Source: Shewanella aestuarii
GTDB taxonomy: Bacteria; Pseudomonadota; Gammaproteobacteria; Enterobacterales; Shewanellaceae
NCBI RefSeq assembly: GCF_011765625.1
Contig: NZ_CP050313.1
Span: 492,501-556,500 of the forward strand
DNA: 64,000 nt
Direction of reading: 5' to 3'
A program made the position numbers and the translations under genes. Positions 27,155 through 36,662 of the stretch are shown here, in pieces. A model generated the notes under the pieces. The model was given only the letters and a program-made list of their open reading frames with translations, searched no databases and was not told where the DNA came from. Position 1 is the first letter of the stretch, and the number at the start of each line of letters is the position of its first letter.

Positions 27155-28629
27155 TGAAAACAATTACTGGTAAAATTACATCTTTAGTCATTATCATCGT
27201 ATTAATAGTCGGTGTCGCTGTTGCTGTAGGCTCATATTTAGTGAATAGCCAAAGACTTTATGACCAATATGATATTCAAAAATCAGTTATTAAAAGTCAA
27301 CTTGAAGTTATCTTAAAAGAGCCTGTATTTGTCTATGATAAAGACAGTATCAATTCCATTATTATGGCGTTTTCAAAGCAGCCGCTTATTGCAAAAATCT
27401 CAGTGCAAGATCAGCGAAATCGCTTAATGGCAAATATTTCAACAGACAAATCTCAAGATGAACAAATACAGTTATCCCTTCAATGGGAGGGAAGTGTTAT
27501 TGGTGAGGTGACTGTACAGTTTAGTAAACAACAAATGCGTGATGCACTTAATGCCATTTTATTAGAAGCATTTATTTCTTCATTAATTAATTTAATCACG
27601 TTAGTGATTTTATTGGTTATTGTTCTGCGTAAAGTGATGGTGTTGCCGCTGTTAGATGTAAATAAGGTTTTAGCTAATATCGCCGGTGGTGGCGGTGATC
27701 TAACGGCACGTATTCCAGTCGAGCGTAATGATGAAATTGGTCAGTTAGCGATAAATTTCAATAGTTTTATCGAAACTATACAATTGATTATTAAAGATAT
27801 TGCTGGTGCTGAACATCAGCTCAAACAGGTTTCTATTCAAGTCAAATCGGTCAATCAAAAAGCAATTCAAGGCAATGCGAAACAAAGTGATTTAACCGCC
27901 GTTTCGCTTTCTAATTTACACCAACTCGATTTGGCCACTAAAGAAATCGCCAGTAATTCGGAATCAACCTCAGCTAAAACTCAGCAAGCTTATCGATTAT
28001 CAGTTGCGAGCGGTAAAGATATTCAGGCCAATGTAGAACAGGTTCAAGCACTAGTAGATAACTTAGATCGTACCGCCACTGAAGTGACAAGTTTGAAAGC
28101 TGCGAGTGATAATATAGGCAAGGTGTTGGATGTGATCAGTGGTATTGCTGAACAAACAAATTTGTTGGCACTTAACGCCGCCATTGAAGCCGCTCGCGCT
28201 GGAGAGTCTGGGAGAGGGTTTGCTGTAGTCGCAGATGAAGTGCGGGCACTAGCAAGTAAAACTCATGATTCCACCTCGGAAATTCAATCTATTATTAGTC
28301 ATTTGCAAAAACAGGCTGATGCATCATATCAAGCAACCTTAACCAGTAAAGACTTGGTAGCCGTCACGATTGAAACCACCTATAAAACGGGTGAGTCATT
28401 GATGAAAATTACTGATGAAATGAATAGCATTAACGATATGATCACCATGATTGCTAGTGCGTGTGAAGAGCAATCTAACGTCACTTCAACAGTCGCTAAT
28501 GATATGCGCACACTTAGCCAAGGTGCACATTCATTGAGTGATGACGCGGAAGAATTACAAACTACCACGGCAAAACTCATTGAAGTATCAAAAAAAATGG
28601 AAGCACAAATCGATAGGTTTAATTATTAA
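27154..28629 (+). CDS. Methyl-accepting chemotaxis protein with periplasmic sensor
   Basis: Transmembrane chemoreceptor, 491 aa. Membrane helix 1 is at about 8-30, a roughly 110-residue periplasmic domain follows (about 33-140), membrane helix 2 is at about 143-165, then HAMP ([21 protein letters not shown]) and a signalling domain with the conserved tip [19 protein letters not shown]. The upstream binding-protein gene ends in the overlap TAATG, so the two genes are translationally coupled; with the frameshift, both signal input and translation of this gene may be reduced. No intrinsic terminator is evident before the repeats downstream. Confidence 0.93.
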   Translation: MKTITGKITSLVIIIVLIVGVAVAVGSYLVNSQRLYDQYDIQKSVIKSQLEVILKEPVFVYDKDSINSIIMAFSKQPLIAKISVQDQRNRLMANISTDKSQDEQIQLSLQWEGSVIGEVTVQFSKQQMRDALNAILLEAFISSLINLITLVILLVIVLRKVMVLPLLDVNKVLANIAGGGGDLTARIPVERNDEIGQLAINFNSFIETIQLIIKDIAGAEHQLKQVSIQVKSVNQKAIQGNAKQSDLTAVSLSNLHQLDLATKEIASNSESTSAKTQQAYRLSVASGKDIQANVEQVQALVDNLDRTATEVTSLKAASDNIGKVLDVISGIAEQTNLLALNAAIEAARAGESGRGFAVVADEVRALASKTHDSTSEIQSIISHLQKQADASYQATLTSKDLVAVTIETTYKTGESLMKITDEMNSINDMITMIASACEEQSNVTSTVANDMRTLSQGAHSLSDDAEELQTTTAKLIEVSKKMEAQIDRFNY

Positions 28630-28675
28630 GTGATTACAAGCTGAGTCTTGAGGCTAAGCTTTTGGGAATGAAAAT

Positions 28676-28796
28676 GGCAAGGGTGTTAGAAAACTCACTA
28701 TTTTGGCTCTAGCGCCATATTATTGTTTGTGATCGTTGTTTGCATTGATATATAAAATTGCTGGGGGACAATTGTCTATATCCTAACACCCTTGCC
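28676..28796. mobile_element. MITE-like element, copy 1 (121 bp)
   Basis: Non-coding 121-bp unit bounded by 14-bp perfect inverted ends, GGCAAGGGTGTTAG and CTAACACCCTTGCC. It contains an internal palindrome GACAATTGTC. No clear target-site duplication is seen beyond GAAA-like flanks. The size, inverted ends and absence of coding suggest a miniature transposable element, by inference. Confidence 0.6.
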
Positions 28797-28866
28797 GAAA
28801 CCGATTTTAAGTAATTGATTGTAATTGCTGATGTAAACTTTTTTATCTATTGCCTTTAATGAAAAT

Positions 28867-28987
28867 GGCAAGGATGTTAGAAAACTCACTATGTTGGCTC
28901 TAGCGCCATATTATTGTTTGTGATTGTTGTTTGCATTGATATATAAAATTGCTGGGGGACAATTGTCTATATCCTAACACCCTTGCC
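28867..28987. mobile_element. MITE-like element, copy 2 (121 bp)
   Basis: Second copy of the same unit. The left end reads GGCAAGGATGTTAG (one change from copy 1), and the right end is CTAACACCCTTGCC, now with one mismatch in the stem. It ends ten bases before the stop codon of the HTH ORF. Confidence 0.6.
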
Positions 28988-28997
28988 GAAACTGATT

Positions 28998-29246
28998 TTA
29001 AGCAATTGATTGTAATTGCTGATGTAAACTTTTTATTTGTTGTTGTAGTGATGCAATTTGACCCACGATTTGATGCTTTTTATTGAGCTTTGTGTTGTCG
29101 GTTGACTTAACCCAGTTGTAAACGGTTTTTGAGGCAATGCCGTAATCTTTAGCCACCTCAGAAAGTAGGCGATTATGGCACTTAACTTGATTAACGACTT
29201 CGTTAATTAGTGCATCTGAATAACGGCTATTTCGATAGTAATTCAT
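28998..29246 (-). CDS. Orphan transposase-type HTH protein (OrfA-like)
   Basis: An 82-aa protein with a helix-turn-helix of the transposase OrfA (HTH_Tnp) type, SEVAKDYGIASKTVYNWVK at about 28-46, followed by a short Leu/Gln coiled coil (IASLQQQIKSLHQQLQS). IS3-family OrfA proteins share this layout, but no OrfB/integrase frame follows, so it is either an IS remnant or a domesticated DNA-binding protein. Its last codons lie in the 191-bp duplicated unit. The ribosome-binding site is weak (GGA before the ATG). Confidence 0.6.
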   Translation of the reverse strand: MNYYRNSRYSDALINEVVNQVKCHNRLLSEVAKDYGIASKTVYNWVKSTDNTKLNKKHQIVGQIASLQQQIKSLHQQLQSIA

Positions 29247-29323
29247 AATCTATATCCATTTTTTACACGTTAAGTTCTGCAACCAGAAGTACATTTGCAA
29301 ACTATAGGTACAAGAGGTTAAGT

Positions 29324-29473
29324 TTAGTGCTTTTCGACTTCCCATTGGCTCACTCCTAGGTGAGCAAAAAAAGCATATTGCTGTTGAATGAAGCTTGTGC
29401 TTAATAGACAGGTACGAGTGACATTTTTAAGTATGCTGCCCGGTAAAACTTTAACGATTGAATTGTTTTTCAT
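29324..29473 (-). CDS. Small hypothetical protein, 49 aa
   Basis: Short ORF starting at ATG 29473 with AGGAG eight bases upstream on the minus strand. The product starts MKNNSIVKVLPGSILKN and has a mildly hydrophobic middle but no clear signal peptide or membrane helix. No family is recognised. The in-frame start at 29506 would add 11 residues and lacks a good ribosome-binding site. Real expression is uncertain. Confidence 0.4.
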   Translation of the reverse strand: MKNNSIVKVLPGSILKNVTRTCLLSTSFIQQQYAFFAHLGVSQWEVEKH

Positions 29474-29693
29474 AACCTTATCTCCTACAACATGAGCAGT
29501 GTTCACGTAATGAACTACTCCTTTATGGGTACTTATCTATATGGAAAGTCTGTGCCAAGTTTTAAAATAATTTTTGTTGTTAAATTTCAGCAACTTGTGG
29601 TTTTAGCTAATTATTGCAAACTCTATAGCTGGATCGTTTTGGTGCAATTGCACTAACTTGGCGTAAATAAGAGTGATAAATGGGTAAAAGTTA

Positions 29694-29720
29694 CCAAGCT
29701 GAAATTAAATAACAGCTTGG
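29694..29720 (-). terminator. Probable terminator of mgtE
   Basis: CCAAGCTG / CAGCTTGG perfect 8-bp stem with an 11-base loop; on the minus strand it is followed by TAACTTTTA. Located 55 bases past the mgtE stop. Confidence 0.42.
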
Positions 29721-29774
29721 CAATCTGCTGGCAGATAAGTTGAGGTCAAGTAGTGGTGTTAAGACTGGATAAGG

Positions 29775-31142
29775 TTAAGACATTAAAAACAATGTGGCTA
29801 ATCCTAAAAAGGCAAACAAACCGATAACGTCAGTGACGGTTGTTAATACCATGCCACCGGCTAATGCGGGATCAATATTAAACTTTTTAAGTACGAGCGG
29901 AATGGCTGCTCCGGCAAAACCAGCGATGGTCATATTGATAAGCATCGCGCCACCAATCAATCCACCTAAGGCGAGATCGTCTTTCCATAACCAGATGGCT
30001 ATAAAGACCAATATTGACCATATTAGGCCGTTTAAAAAGCCAATGGCCAGCTCTTTGCCTATTAACCAGCGTGAGTTTGACTGGCCTATGTGACCAACGG
30101 CAATCCCGCGGATCACCAGCGCCAAGGTTTGGTTACCTGCCACACCACCCATACTGGGTACTATCGTCATTAAAATGGCAATGGTAGCAAACTGTTCTAA
30201 TGTTCCTTCAAACATGTTACTCACAGAAGCAGCCAGCAGGGCGGCAAATAAATTAATGGTTAACCACATTGAGCGACGTAAAGTACTTTTGAGGACGGGG
30301 CCAAAGGTGTCTTCGTCACCATCCATGCCTGCCATACCCATCATAGAATGCTCGGCATTTTCTCGGATAACATCTACCACATCATCAATGGTGATCCTGC
30401 CTAGCAGCTTACCGTGTTCATCAACAACCGGCGCAGATACCCAGTCATGGCGTTCAAATAATTGTGCGACATCGGTATCAGGCATGTCGACCGGGATACT
30501 TTCCAAGTCATCTGCCATGATGCTACGTATATTGTCGTTAGGATTACAGGTCAATAGATCTGCCAACCTAACCCCACCAAGAACCGAATCTGATCTGTCA
30601 ACAACGTAGAGGGTATCAGTGGTATCTGGAATATTGCCTCTTTGGCGCAGGTAGCGCAGCACGACATCGATACTGACATCCGGTCTAAGAGTTAGGGTGT
30701 CGGTGTTCATCAAACTGCCAGCTGTATCTTCTGGGTAGCTAAGTGCTTGTTCTACTCTGAGCCTATTTTGGGTACTCATTGATTGTAGTACCTGTTGATA
30801 GACGGTATCGGGGAGACTTCTTAAAATATAAGCGAGGTCATCGGTGTCCATGTCACTAGTGGCTTGGGCCAGTTTTTCTGGTGACATACCGCTGATAAGT
30901 GCATCTTTTAGATCTTCATTGAGCTCCTCGAGAATATCACCGGCTTGTTGTTGGTCGATCAATTGCCATAATATTTGTCGGCTTTTGGGGGGAGAAGATT
31001 CAAGAATATGGGCTACATCGTTGGCGGCCATGTCATGGAGCATATTGCGCACATGGACAAACATTCCGCTGCTAAGCGCTTGGCTAAGTTGATTGAGTCG
31101 TGCCGCGGTCAATTCAGTATCTAATGCTTCTTCGATACCCAT
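29775..31142 (-). CDS. mgtE: Magnesium transporter MgtE
   Basis: Inner-membrane Mg2+ channel/transporter, 455 aa. Domain order is canonical: the MgtE N-domain of helical repeats (about 20-130), a pair of CBS domains (about 135-255; NTDTLTLRPDVSID, APVVDEHGKLLGRITIDDV), and five C-terminal membrane helices (about 285-455) with the pore-lining LVIRGIAVG and TDVIGLFAFLG segments. CBS-bound Mg2+ gates the channel in known homologues. It is transcribed towards a hairpin at 29694, separately from the ptsO cluster upstream. Confidence 0.95.
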   Translation of the reverse strand: MGIEEALDTELTAARLNQLSQALSSGMFVHVRNMLHDMAANDVAHILESSPPKSRQILWQLIDQQQAGDILEELNEDLKDALISGMSPEKLAQATSDMDTDDLAYILRSLPDTVYQQVLQSMSTQNRLRVEQALSYPEDTAGSLMNTDTLTLRPDVSIDVVLRYLRQRGNIPDTTDTLYVVDRSDSVLGGVRLADLLTCNPNDNIRSIMADDLESIPVDMPDTDVAQLFERHDWVSAPVVDEHGKLLGRITIDDVVDVIRENAEHSMMGMAGMDGDEDTFGPVLKSTLRRSMWLTINLFAALLAASVSNMFEGTLEQFATIAILMTIVPSMGGVAGNQTLALVIRGIAVGHIGQSNSRWLIGKELAIGFLNGLIWSILVFIAIWLWKDDLALGGLIGGAMLINMTIAGFAGAAIPLVLKKFNIDPALAGGMVLTTVTDVIGLFAFLGLATLFLMS

Positions 31143-31217
31143 TTAACACTCCTGTCGAGCTCAATAAAATGCTGTTTAAATAATTTGATGTTATATCAAG
31201 CCTATCAAAGCAAGGCT

Positions 31218-31493
31218 TTAACAGCACTCGTCAAACTTGGCATTGATTAAATTACATATGGCGTCTAATGCTGCTTGTGCATCTGGTCCTTCAGCGGTGA
31301 TGTCTATTGTTTTACCAATACCGCTTTCTAACATCAACAAGCCTAGCACACTGGCGGCGTTTGCTTGTTTACTGCCTTGGATTAGTGTGACATTAGCATC
31401 AAATTCGGTAGCCAATATTGCGAGCTTGGTCGCTGCTCTGGCGTGTAAACCGAGTTTATTCGTGATGGTGACTTGACGTTGCAATAGGCTCAT
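31218..31493 (-). CDS. ptsO: Nitrogen-PTS phosphocarrier NPr (HPr-like)
   Basis: HPr-fold phosphocarrier, 91 aa, passing phosphate from EI-Ntr to EIIA-Ntr (PtsN, encoded in the same cluster). The phospho-histidine is His17 in KLGLHARAA. The start at 31493 gives the family length; the open frame continues upstream into rapZ but has no homologous extension. It lies 37 bases after rapZ and is the last gene of the rpoN-hpf-ptsN-rapZ-ptsO cluster. Confidence 0.94.
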   Translation of the reverse strand: MSLLQRQVTITNKLGLHARAATKLAILATEFDANVTLIQGSKQANAASVLGLLMLESGIGKTIDITAEGPDAQAALDAICNLINAKFDECC

Positions 31494-31530
31494 TGTGAGT
31501 GTTCCATCAACAGAGGTTTTAAACTTTAGG

Positions 31531-32388
31531 TTATTTGTGTTTGTTATCAAGCTCGCGGTGCCTTGCGTGAACAACATGCTTGGTGCTGGATGCAAATCGT
31601 TTACTGAGTTGATCCGCAATATAAACTGAGCGATGTTGTCCACCAGTACAACCAATTGCGATGGTTAAATAGCTACGATTATTACGCTCTAGGTGTGGCA
31701 TCCATGTTTCAAACAAATTTTCAATTTGCATAATGAATTTATTAACCAGTGGCTGCTTACCTAAAAAGTCTTGTACAGGTTGCTCAAGGCCTGTAAAAGG
31801 TCTTAATTCAACTTCCCAATGTGGGTTTGGTAAAAAGCGCACATCAAACATAAAGTCTGCTTCTGTTGGCATGCCATGTTTAAAGCCAAATGATTCAATG
31901 TTGATCACTAAGTCTTTATCAACACTACCCATTAAAATTTCACGAACTTGGTCGCTAAGATCGTAAATATTGAGCGCAGAGGTATCAATGTAATGATCAA
32001 CAACACTCGCTATCGGCTCTAACAGTTTGCCTTCTAGCTTTATCGCATCTTGAAGTGAAATTTGATTTTTAGAGAGAGGGTGTAACCGACGGGTTTCGCT
32101 GTAGCGTTTAAGTAGCACTTTATCTGATGAGTTCAGAAAAAAGCTAGTGACTTCAATATCATTACCAAGTAGTGCCAGTTGCGCTTGTAGTACTTTACCT
32201 TGTTCTGCAATGTTTCTGACATCAACACTGATGGCGACTAAATCACTGCTGGCTTTTAATTGTTCAAGCAAGGTGCCAATCATTGCCACAGGTAAATTAT
32301 CAACACAATAATAACCAAGGTCCTCCAGCACCCTAAGTGCAACGGATTTTCCTGAGCCAGAACGTCCTGATACTATGACTAATTTCAT
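31531..32388 (-). CDS. rapZ: RNase adapter protein RapZ
   Basis: P-loop protein, 285 aa, that in enterobacteria binds the sRNA GlmZ and presents it to RNase E, linking amino-sugar supply to glmS expression. Walker A is GRSGSGKS at residues 8-15; the C-terminal domain contains VRFLPNPHW and [13 protein letters not shown], the conserved sugar-sensing region. The start overlaps the ptsN stop by four bases (ATGA), so translation is coupled. Confidence 0.95.
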   Translation of the reverse strand: MKLVIVSGRSGSGKSVALRVLEDLGYYCVDNLPVAMIGTLLEQLKASSDLVAISVDVRNIAEQGKVLQAQLALLGNDIEVTSFFLNSSDKVLLKRYSETRRLHPLSKNQISLQDAIKLEGKLLEPIASVVDHYIDTSALNIYDLSDQVREILMGSVDKDLVINIESFGFKHGMPTEADFMFDVRFLPNPHWEVELRPFTGLEQPVQDFLGKQPLVNKFIMQIENLFETWMPHLERNNRSYLTIAIGCTGGQHRSVYIADQLSKRFASSTKHVVHARHRELDNKHK

Positions 32389-32828
32389 GTGGTAATAACC
32401 TGATAAAGTTCGCTTGAATCGTTAGTTTTACGCAACTGCTTGAGTGTGAGTTTGTCTGATAACCTTTCTGCCATTGAAGATAATGTACTGAGGTGCTGCT
32501 GACATTGATCGGCAGGAACTAACAGTGCAAACAGTAAGTCAACCGGTTGTTTGTCGATGGCATCAAAAGCAATAGGCTCTTCGCATTTGATAAAAACGCC
32601 TATTGGGTGATCAATAGTTGTCAAGCGACCATGCGGGATCGCAATACCATTGCCTATACCTGTGCTGCCCATTTTTTCGCGAGCCACTAAGCTTTCGAAA
32701 ATTTCTTGTGAGGAAAGGGTCGGGTACTGGGCAGCGACTAAGTCGCTGATTAATTCCAGTACCTTTTTCTTACTGCCCGGTGTGGCACAGGTAGTGCATT
32801 CCGGCTGCAGGATGGTACTAAGTTCCAT
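32385..32828 (-). CDS. ptsN: Nitrogen regulatory PTS component EIIA-Ntr
   Basis: Terminal phospho-acceptor of the nitrogen PTS, 147 aa, regulating potassium uptake and other targets in relatives. The phosphorylated histidine is His66 in GIAIPHGRL. Placed between hpf (2-base gap) and rapZ (4-base overlap), the standard rpoN-cluster position. Residues 10-14 contain CTTC, which is not a usual feature and has no assigned meaning. Confidence 0.95.
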   Translation of the reverse strand: MELSTILQPECTTCATPGSKKKVLELISDLVAAQYPTLSSQEIFESLVAREKMGSTGIGNGIAIPHGRLTTIDHPIGVFIKCEEPIAFDAIDKQPVDLLFALLVPADQCQQHLSTLSSMAERLSDKLTLKQLRKTNDSSELYQVITT

Positions 32829-32830
32829 CG

Positions 32831-33118
32831 TTAATGCTTAGTCAATTTCTCTTTGTGTTTAATAACCTGACGATCGAGTTTATCGATCAGGGCGTCTATG
32901 GCTGCGTACATGTCACTGTTTTCTGACATGGCAAATACTTCAGCGCCGTTTAAACTCACTTTAGCTTCTGCTTTTTGTGATTGTTTTTCAACGTTCAGTA
33001 CCACGTTGACATTATTGATCTGATCGAAATGTCGTTCAAGCTTTGTGAATTTTGTCGCGACATATTCTCGAAGTGACTCGGTAATTTCTACATGATGTCC
33101 TGATAAATTGATTTGCAT
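32831..33118 (-). CDS. hpf: Ribosome hibernation promoting factor, short form
   Basis: Short HPF/YhbH, 95 aa, that binds the 30S subunit in stationary phase and favours inactive 100S ribosome dimers together with RMF. The sequence begins MQINLSGHHVEITESLREYV and continues with the EKQSQKAEAKVSLNGAEVFA strand and a basic C-terminal helix KLDRQVIKHKEKLTK. It lacks the C-terminal dimerisation domain of long HPF. It lies 25 bases after rpoN in the same direction. Confidence 0.95.
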   Translation of the reverse strand: MQINLSGHHVEITESLREYVATKFTKLERHFDQINNVNVVLNVEKQSQKAEAKVSLNGAEVFAMSENSDMYAAIDALIDKLDRQVIKHKEKLTKH

Positions 33119-33143
33119 ATAGTTCCTCCAATCGCTTAGTAGG

Positions 33144-34625
33144 TTATAAACTCTTACGTTGGTTTGAGGGCGGGATCATCATCGCTTCACGATATTTCGC
33201 GATAGTACGACGCGCAACATTAATCCCTTGCTCGGCCAGCAGTTCGGCCATTTTACTATCGCTTAATGGCTTTTTCTGGTTTTCAGCCGCAACCAGCTTT
33301 TTAATAAATGCGCGGATTGCTGTTGAAGAGCATTCTCCGCCATCGTCAGTGCTAACGTGGCTAGAGAAAAAATATTTCAGTTCAAATAAACCCCGTGGGG
33401 TGTGCATGTATTTTTGGGTGGTAACCCGTGAAATGGTAGATTCATGCATTTCAACGGCTTCAGCAATATCATTTAACACCATAGGTTTCATGGCTTCTTC
33501 ACCATATTCAAAGAAACCTTGTTGAAATTGCACAATGCAATTGGCGACTTTAAGTAAGGTGTCGTTGCGACTTTCTAAGCTTTTGATAAACCACTTGGCT
33601 TCTTGTAAATGGCCACGAATAAATTGGCTATCTGCTTGGTTTTTGGTACTGCGAGCCATTGAAGCATAGTGCTGATTAATACTAATTTTTGGCATGTTAT
33701 CTGGGTTTAATTCAACTACCCAGCGGCCATTCTTTTTGGTCACTGATACATCTGGAATAACATAATCGTCATCAGGGGGGGAGATCATTGCCCCTGGACG
33801 CGGATTCAGTGATTGGATTAGCTCTATAGCTTCGCGTAAATCATCTTCTTTGAGCTTGGTTTTTCGCATTAAGGTGCGAAAATCTCGACCAGCGATCAAA
33901 TCTAAATAGTCTTTGATCAACAGTTTTGCGTTTTCAATGTGCGGCGTGTCAGGGGCATATTGCATTAGTTGAATTAATAGACACTCACGCAAGTCTCGTG
34001 ATGCCACGCCTATTGGGTCAAAATGCTGAATGCGCTTTAATACGGCTTCAACTTCGTCAAGCTCAATATTTTCATCGCCCATCGCCTCTAAAATATCTTC
34101 AGTGCTTTGGGTTAAGTAGCCTGTGTCATCAATGGCATCAATAATGGCTGTGGCAATGGCTAAGTCGGTTTCGGAAAATGGGGTTAGGTTTTTTTGCCAT
34201 TCTAGATGTTCATATAAGCCTTCAGAGGTTTCACCTTGAAATGGCATATCATCACTTGGCAGGTTACCAGAACCTGAACCAGACATTGGCGATGCGGTAT
34301 AGACTTCATCCCAAGAGGTGTCCATTGGGAGTTCATCTGGTAGTTGTTCTTTGGTTAGTGATTCTGCTGTATCGACGTTTGAGGTATCTCTTTCAACCGC
34401 AGATACCGAGACTTCATTGAAGTCGGTGTCAGATTGATCTTTTGACTTTTCAGTGTTTAATGGTGAAAACTCATCTTCCATTTCTAGTAGGGGATTTGAA
34501 TCTAATGCCTGTTGAATTTCTTGCTGAAGCTCCAATGAAGATAACTGCAACAACCTAATCGCTTGTTGCAGCTGTGGGGTCATCGTTAGATGTTGACCCA
34601 TTTTTAGTTGGAGTGAAGCTTTCAT
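33144..34625 (-). CDS. rpoN: RNA polymerase sigma-54 factor
   Basis: Sigma-54, 493 aa, that directs RNA polymerase to -24/-12 promoters and needs enhancer-binding ATPases; in Shewanella relatives it controls flagellar and nitrogen genes. Region I is the Gln/Leu-rich [19 protein letters not shown] start, the core-binding domain follows an acidic linker (about 55-115), an HTH is at [14 protein letters not shown], and the DNA-binding RpoN box [10 protein letters not shown] lies near residue 475. First gene of the nitrogen-PTS cluster, 172 bases after lptB. Confidence 0.96.
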   Translation of the reverse strand: MKASLQLKMGQHLTMTPQLQQAIRLLQLSSLELQQEIQQALDSNPLLEMEDEFSPLNTEKSKDQSDTDFNEVSVSAVERDTSNVDTAESLTKEQLPDELPMDTSWDEVYTASPMSGSGSGNLPSDDMPFQGETSEGLYEHLEWQKNLTPFSETDLAIATAIIDAIDDTGYLTQSTEDILEAMGDENIELDEVEAVLKRIQHFDPIGVASRDLRECLLIQLMQYAPDTPHIENAKLLIKDYLDLIAGRDFRTLMRKTKLKEDDLREAIELIQSLNPRPGAMISPPDDDYVIPDVSVTKKNGRWVVELNPDNMPKISINQHYASMARSTKNQADSQFIRGHLQEAKWFIKSLESRNDTLLKVANCIVQFQQGFFEYGEEAMKPMVLNDIAEAVEMHESTISRVTTQKYMHTPRGLFELKYFFSSHVSTDDGGECSSTAIRAFIKKLVAAENQKKPLSDSKMAELLAEQGINVARRTIAKYREAMMIPPSNQRKSL

Positions 34626-34796
34626 TACGACTAATCCCTAGATGAAATATGGTTTGCCACACAGATTATACAGTAATTCATTACTGAAATAGTTAATTAA
34701 AACTGAATGTTAGTTGTTATTTTATCCGTTAACATTGTGACTGTGAATCACTGATTGAATTTAATCATCGTTGATTTAAATTACACCTCAGATTAA

Positions 34797-35528
34797 CTAT
34801 AGCTTGAATTGTTCGCCTAAGTATACAGCCCGAACTTGCTGATTGTTTAGGATCTCTTCCGGTGTGCCTTCGGCAATCAAATTACCTTGGCTAACAATGT
34901 AAGCGCGTTCACATACATCAAGGGTTTCACGCACATTATGGTCGGTGATCAGTACCCCTAAACCACGATTTTTTAACTGTTGAATAATTTTCTTGATATC
35001 AATAACCGAGATGGGGTCTACCCCTGCAAAAGGTTCATCTAATAAGATAAACTTAGGGTTTGCCGCTAATGCTCGGGCGATTTCAACTCGACGACGTTCA
35101 CCCCCCGATAATGCCATACCTTGGCTGTCTCGAATATGTGTAATGTGGAACTCTTCTAAAAGATGTTCAAGTTCTTCTAAACGTTGCTCATTACTGATTT
35201 CTTTGCGAGTTTGCAATACCGCCATAATATTATCGTGTACGGTTAGTTTTCTAAAAATACTCGCTTCTTGAGGCAGATAACCGATGCCCTTACGTGCTCT
35301 TAAATGCATGGGGTCTGCGGTTAGGTCGTCTTCATCAATGAGTATTCGGCCGTTGTCGCTTTTTACTAGTCCTACAACCATGTAAAAGGTAGTGGTTTTT
35401 CCTGCACCATTAGGGCCCAATAAGCCCACAATTTGACCAGTTTTAACGGTTAAACTGACGCTTTTGACAACTTGGCGGTTTTTATAGCTTTTAGCTAAAT
35501 TTTCGGCTTTTAAGGTAATTTGAGTCAT
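34797..35528 (-). CDS. lptB: LPS export ATP-binding protein LptB
   Basis: Cytoplasmic ATPase of the LptB2FG exporter, which extracts lipopolysaccharide from the inner membrane. 243 aa with Walker [10 protein letters not shown], signature LSGGERRR, Walker [13 protein letters not shown] and switch histidine in LITDHNVRE. The start overlaps the lptA stop by four bases. The kdsD-kdsC-lptC-lptA-lptB order is the standard LPS operon. Confidence 0.96.
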   Translation of the reverse strand: MTQITLKAENLAKSYKNRQVVKSVSLTVKTGQIVGLLGPNGAGKTTTFYMVVGLVKSDNGRILIDEDDLTADPMHLRARKGIGYLPQEASIFRKLTVHDNIMAVLQTRKEISNEQRLEELEHLLEEFHITHIRDSQGMALSGGERRRVEIARALAANPKFILLDEPFAGVDPISVIDIKKIIQQLKNRGLGVLITDHNVRETLDVCERAYIVSQGNLIAEGTPEEILNNQQVRAVYLGEQFKL

Positions 35529-36115
35529 TGGTTACCTTGTTTTTCTAGCTGGGTTTCAGGGCTTTTTGGCTGACTAGCAGGATCAGCCTCTTGGAAGTTT
35601 TCTGGCTGAATAATAGTAATGACGCGATCGTTACCTGTGCCTGTACTTTCTGCAACTAATTCCTGAGCATTTATGTTATAGCGGATCATGTTGCCGGTAA
35701 CTTGGCTGCCCGCTTGATCAAGCTTAGCATTACCAGTGAGAAGTAATGTGGTCGTTGCTAAGTCATAACGAATTTCATTTGCACTGGCTGTACCGACGCG
35801 GCCATCATCTAATTCTTGAGAGAAGGTCGCAGGATTTCCGGTGGCAACTAAGGTTTGGGTTTGTCCGTTCTCGCTTGAAAAGGCTCTTAGCTCATCTGCA
35901 TTGATATTAATTGAACCTTGGGTGATTTTCACAGGGCCATTAAAGATGATTTGATTGTTTTTAATGTCTGCGCGTTGACTGACTGCTGCAATTTTTAATT
36001 CTTGCTGTAAATCACCTTCTTTAGCTGAAGTGTTAAATGACAACACACTGAGGGCGAATAGGCATAATGCACTAGCGCGAGTAAAGTATGTTGATGATAA
36101 CTTAGTTTGGTTCAT
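35525..36115 (-). CDS. lptA: LPS transport periplasmic protein LptA
   Basis: Periplasmic bridge protein that passes LPS from LptC to LptD. 196 aa with a signal peptide (about 1-31, ending TSAKE) and an OstA-like beta-jellyroll (about 40-150; [35 protein letters not shown]). The C-terminal 25 residues are polar and Gln/Pro-rich. Overlaps lptC by 14 bases. Confidence 0.94.
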   Translation of the reverse strand: MNQTKLSSTYFTRASALCLFALSVLSFNTSAKEGDLQQELKIAAVSQRADIKNNQIIFNGPVKITQGSININADELRAFSSENGQTQTLVATGNPATFSQELDDGRVGTASANEIRYDLATTTLLLTGNAKLDQAGSQVTGNMIRYNINAQELVAESTGTGNDRVITIIQPENFQEADPASQPKSPETQLEKQGNQ

Positions 36116-36662
36116 ATGTTCCTTCTACCTGACTTAGCAAGGTAATTTGTTCTGCGTTTAGCTCAGCATGTAAACCTAAGCCTTTAATTTGAAATCCATT
36201 GCCTTTTAATAGTACCCACTCTTCTGAACGACCAATCATGGTTTCTAAATCCATTGTCATTTGTTCAGTAGACAAAGATTGAAGTGGTTCAGTCATATCG
36301 ATAGCATCGATAATAACATTGTTGAGTAAACTTACTTCATTGATATCTTGGTCTAAAATGGCTTTTTCGGCGGTCAGTTGCCATAGAGCTTCACCGTTTT
36401 CTGGGTAAATGAGCAAAACGGGTTCAGTAAATAAGGTTTTGTTATTGCTAGCATAATGTTCCATATGCTTGGCCGTCATTTTATTGTCAATGTAACCTTG
36501 TTCATTAAATACAGTAGTTTTTAAGTCTTGTGCAATATAATCGGGACGCTCAATATTATTACTTTTAGTCAGGTCCATTTGACTGCGCTTGAGCTGCACT
36601 TGCCAGTAAAGTGCAAGCGCTAAGCCAAAAAAGGCACAAATGGCGAGAGTGGAACGACTCAT
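36102..36662 (-). CDS. lptC: LPS export protein LptC
   Basis: Bitopic inner-membrane protein of the Lpt complex, 186 aa: a single membrane anchor at about 5-20 and a periplasmic jellyroll that receives LPS from LptB2FG and contacts LptA. The family is divergent, but position between kdsC (4-base overlap) and lptA (14-base overlap), length and the anchor make the call firm. Confidence 0.93.
   Translation of the reverse strand: MSRSTLAICAFFGLALALYWQVQLKRSQMDLTKSNNIERPDYIAQDLKTTVFNEQGYIDNKMTAKHMEHYASNNKTLFTEPVLLIYPENGEALWQLTAEKAILDQDINEVSLLNNVIIDAIDMTEPLQSLSTEQMTMDLETMIGRSEEWVLLKGNGFQIKGLGLHAELNAEQITLLSQVEGTYEPN

Larger units (their letters stand above)
28667..29036. repeat. 191-bp-period tandem duplication
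   Basis: Copy 1 (about 28667-28846) and copy 2 (about 28858-29036) differ by five or so substitutions and one T, roughly 97 percent identical by eye. Each unit holds a 121-bp element with inverted ends plus the last 40 bases or so of the HTH ORF at 28998-29246. Copy 1 therefore carries a second, headless 3' end of that ORF. This indicates a recent local duplication. Confidence 0.93.

Noticed and set aside
28676..28796. 121-bp element considered as an integron attC site or CRISPR-like repeat
   Set aside because: No GTTRRRY core or integrase-type spacing, only two copies, and units are far too long for CRISPR.
31494..31655. N-terminal extension of the ptsO frame (54 codons)
   Set aside because: It reads through rapZ in another frame and has no match to the HPr family; the start at 31493 gives a standard NPr.
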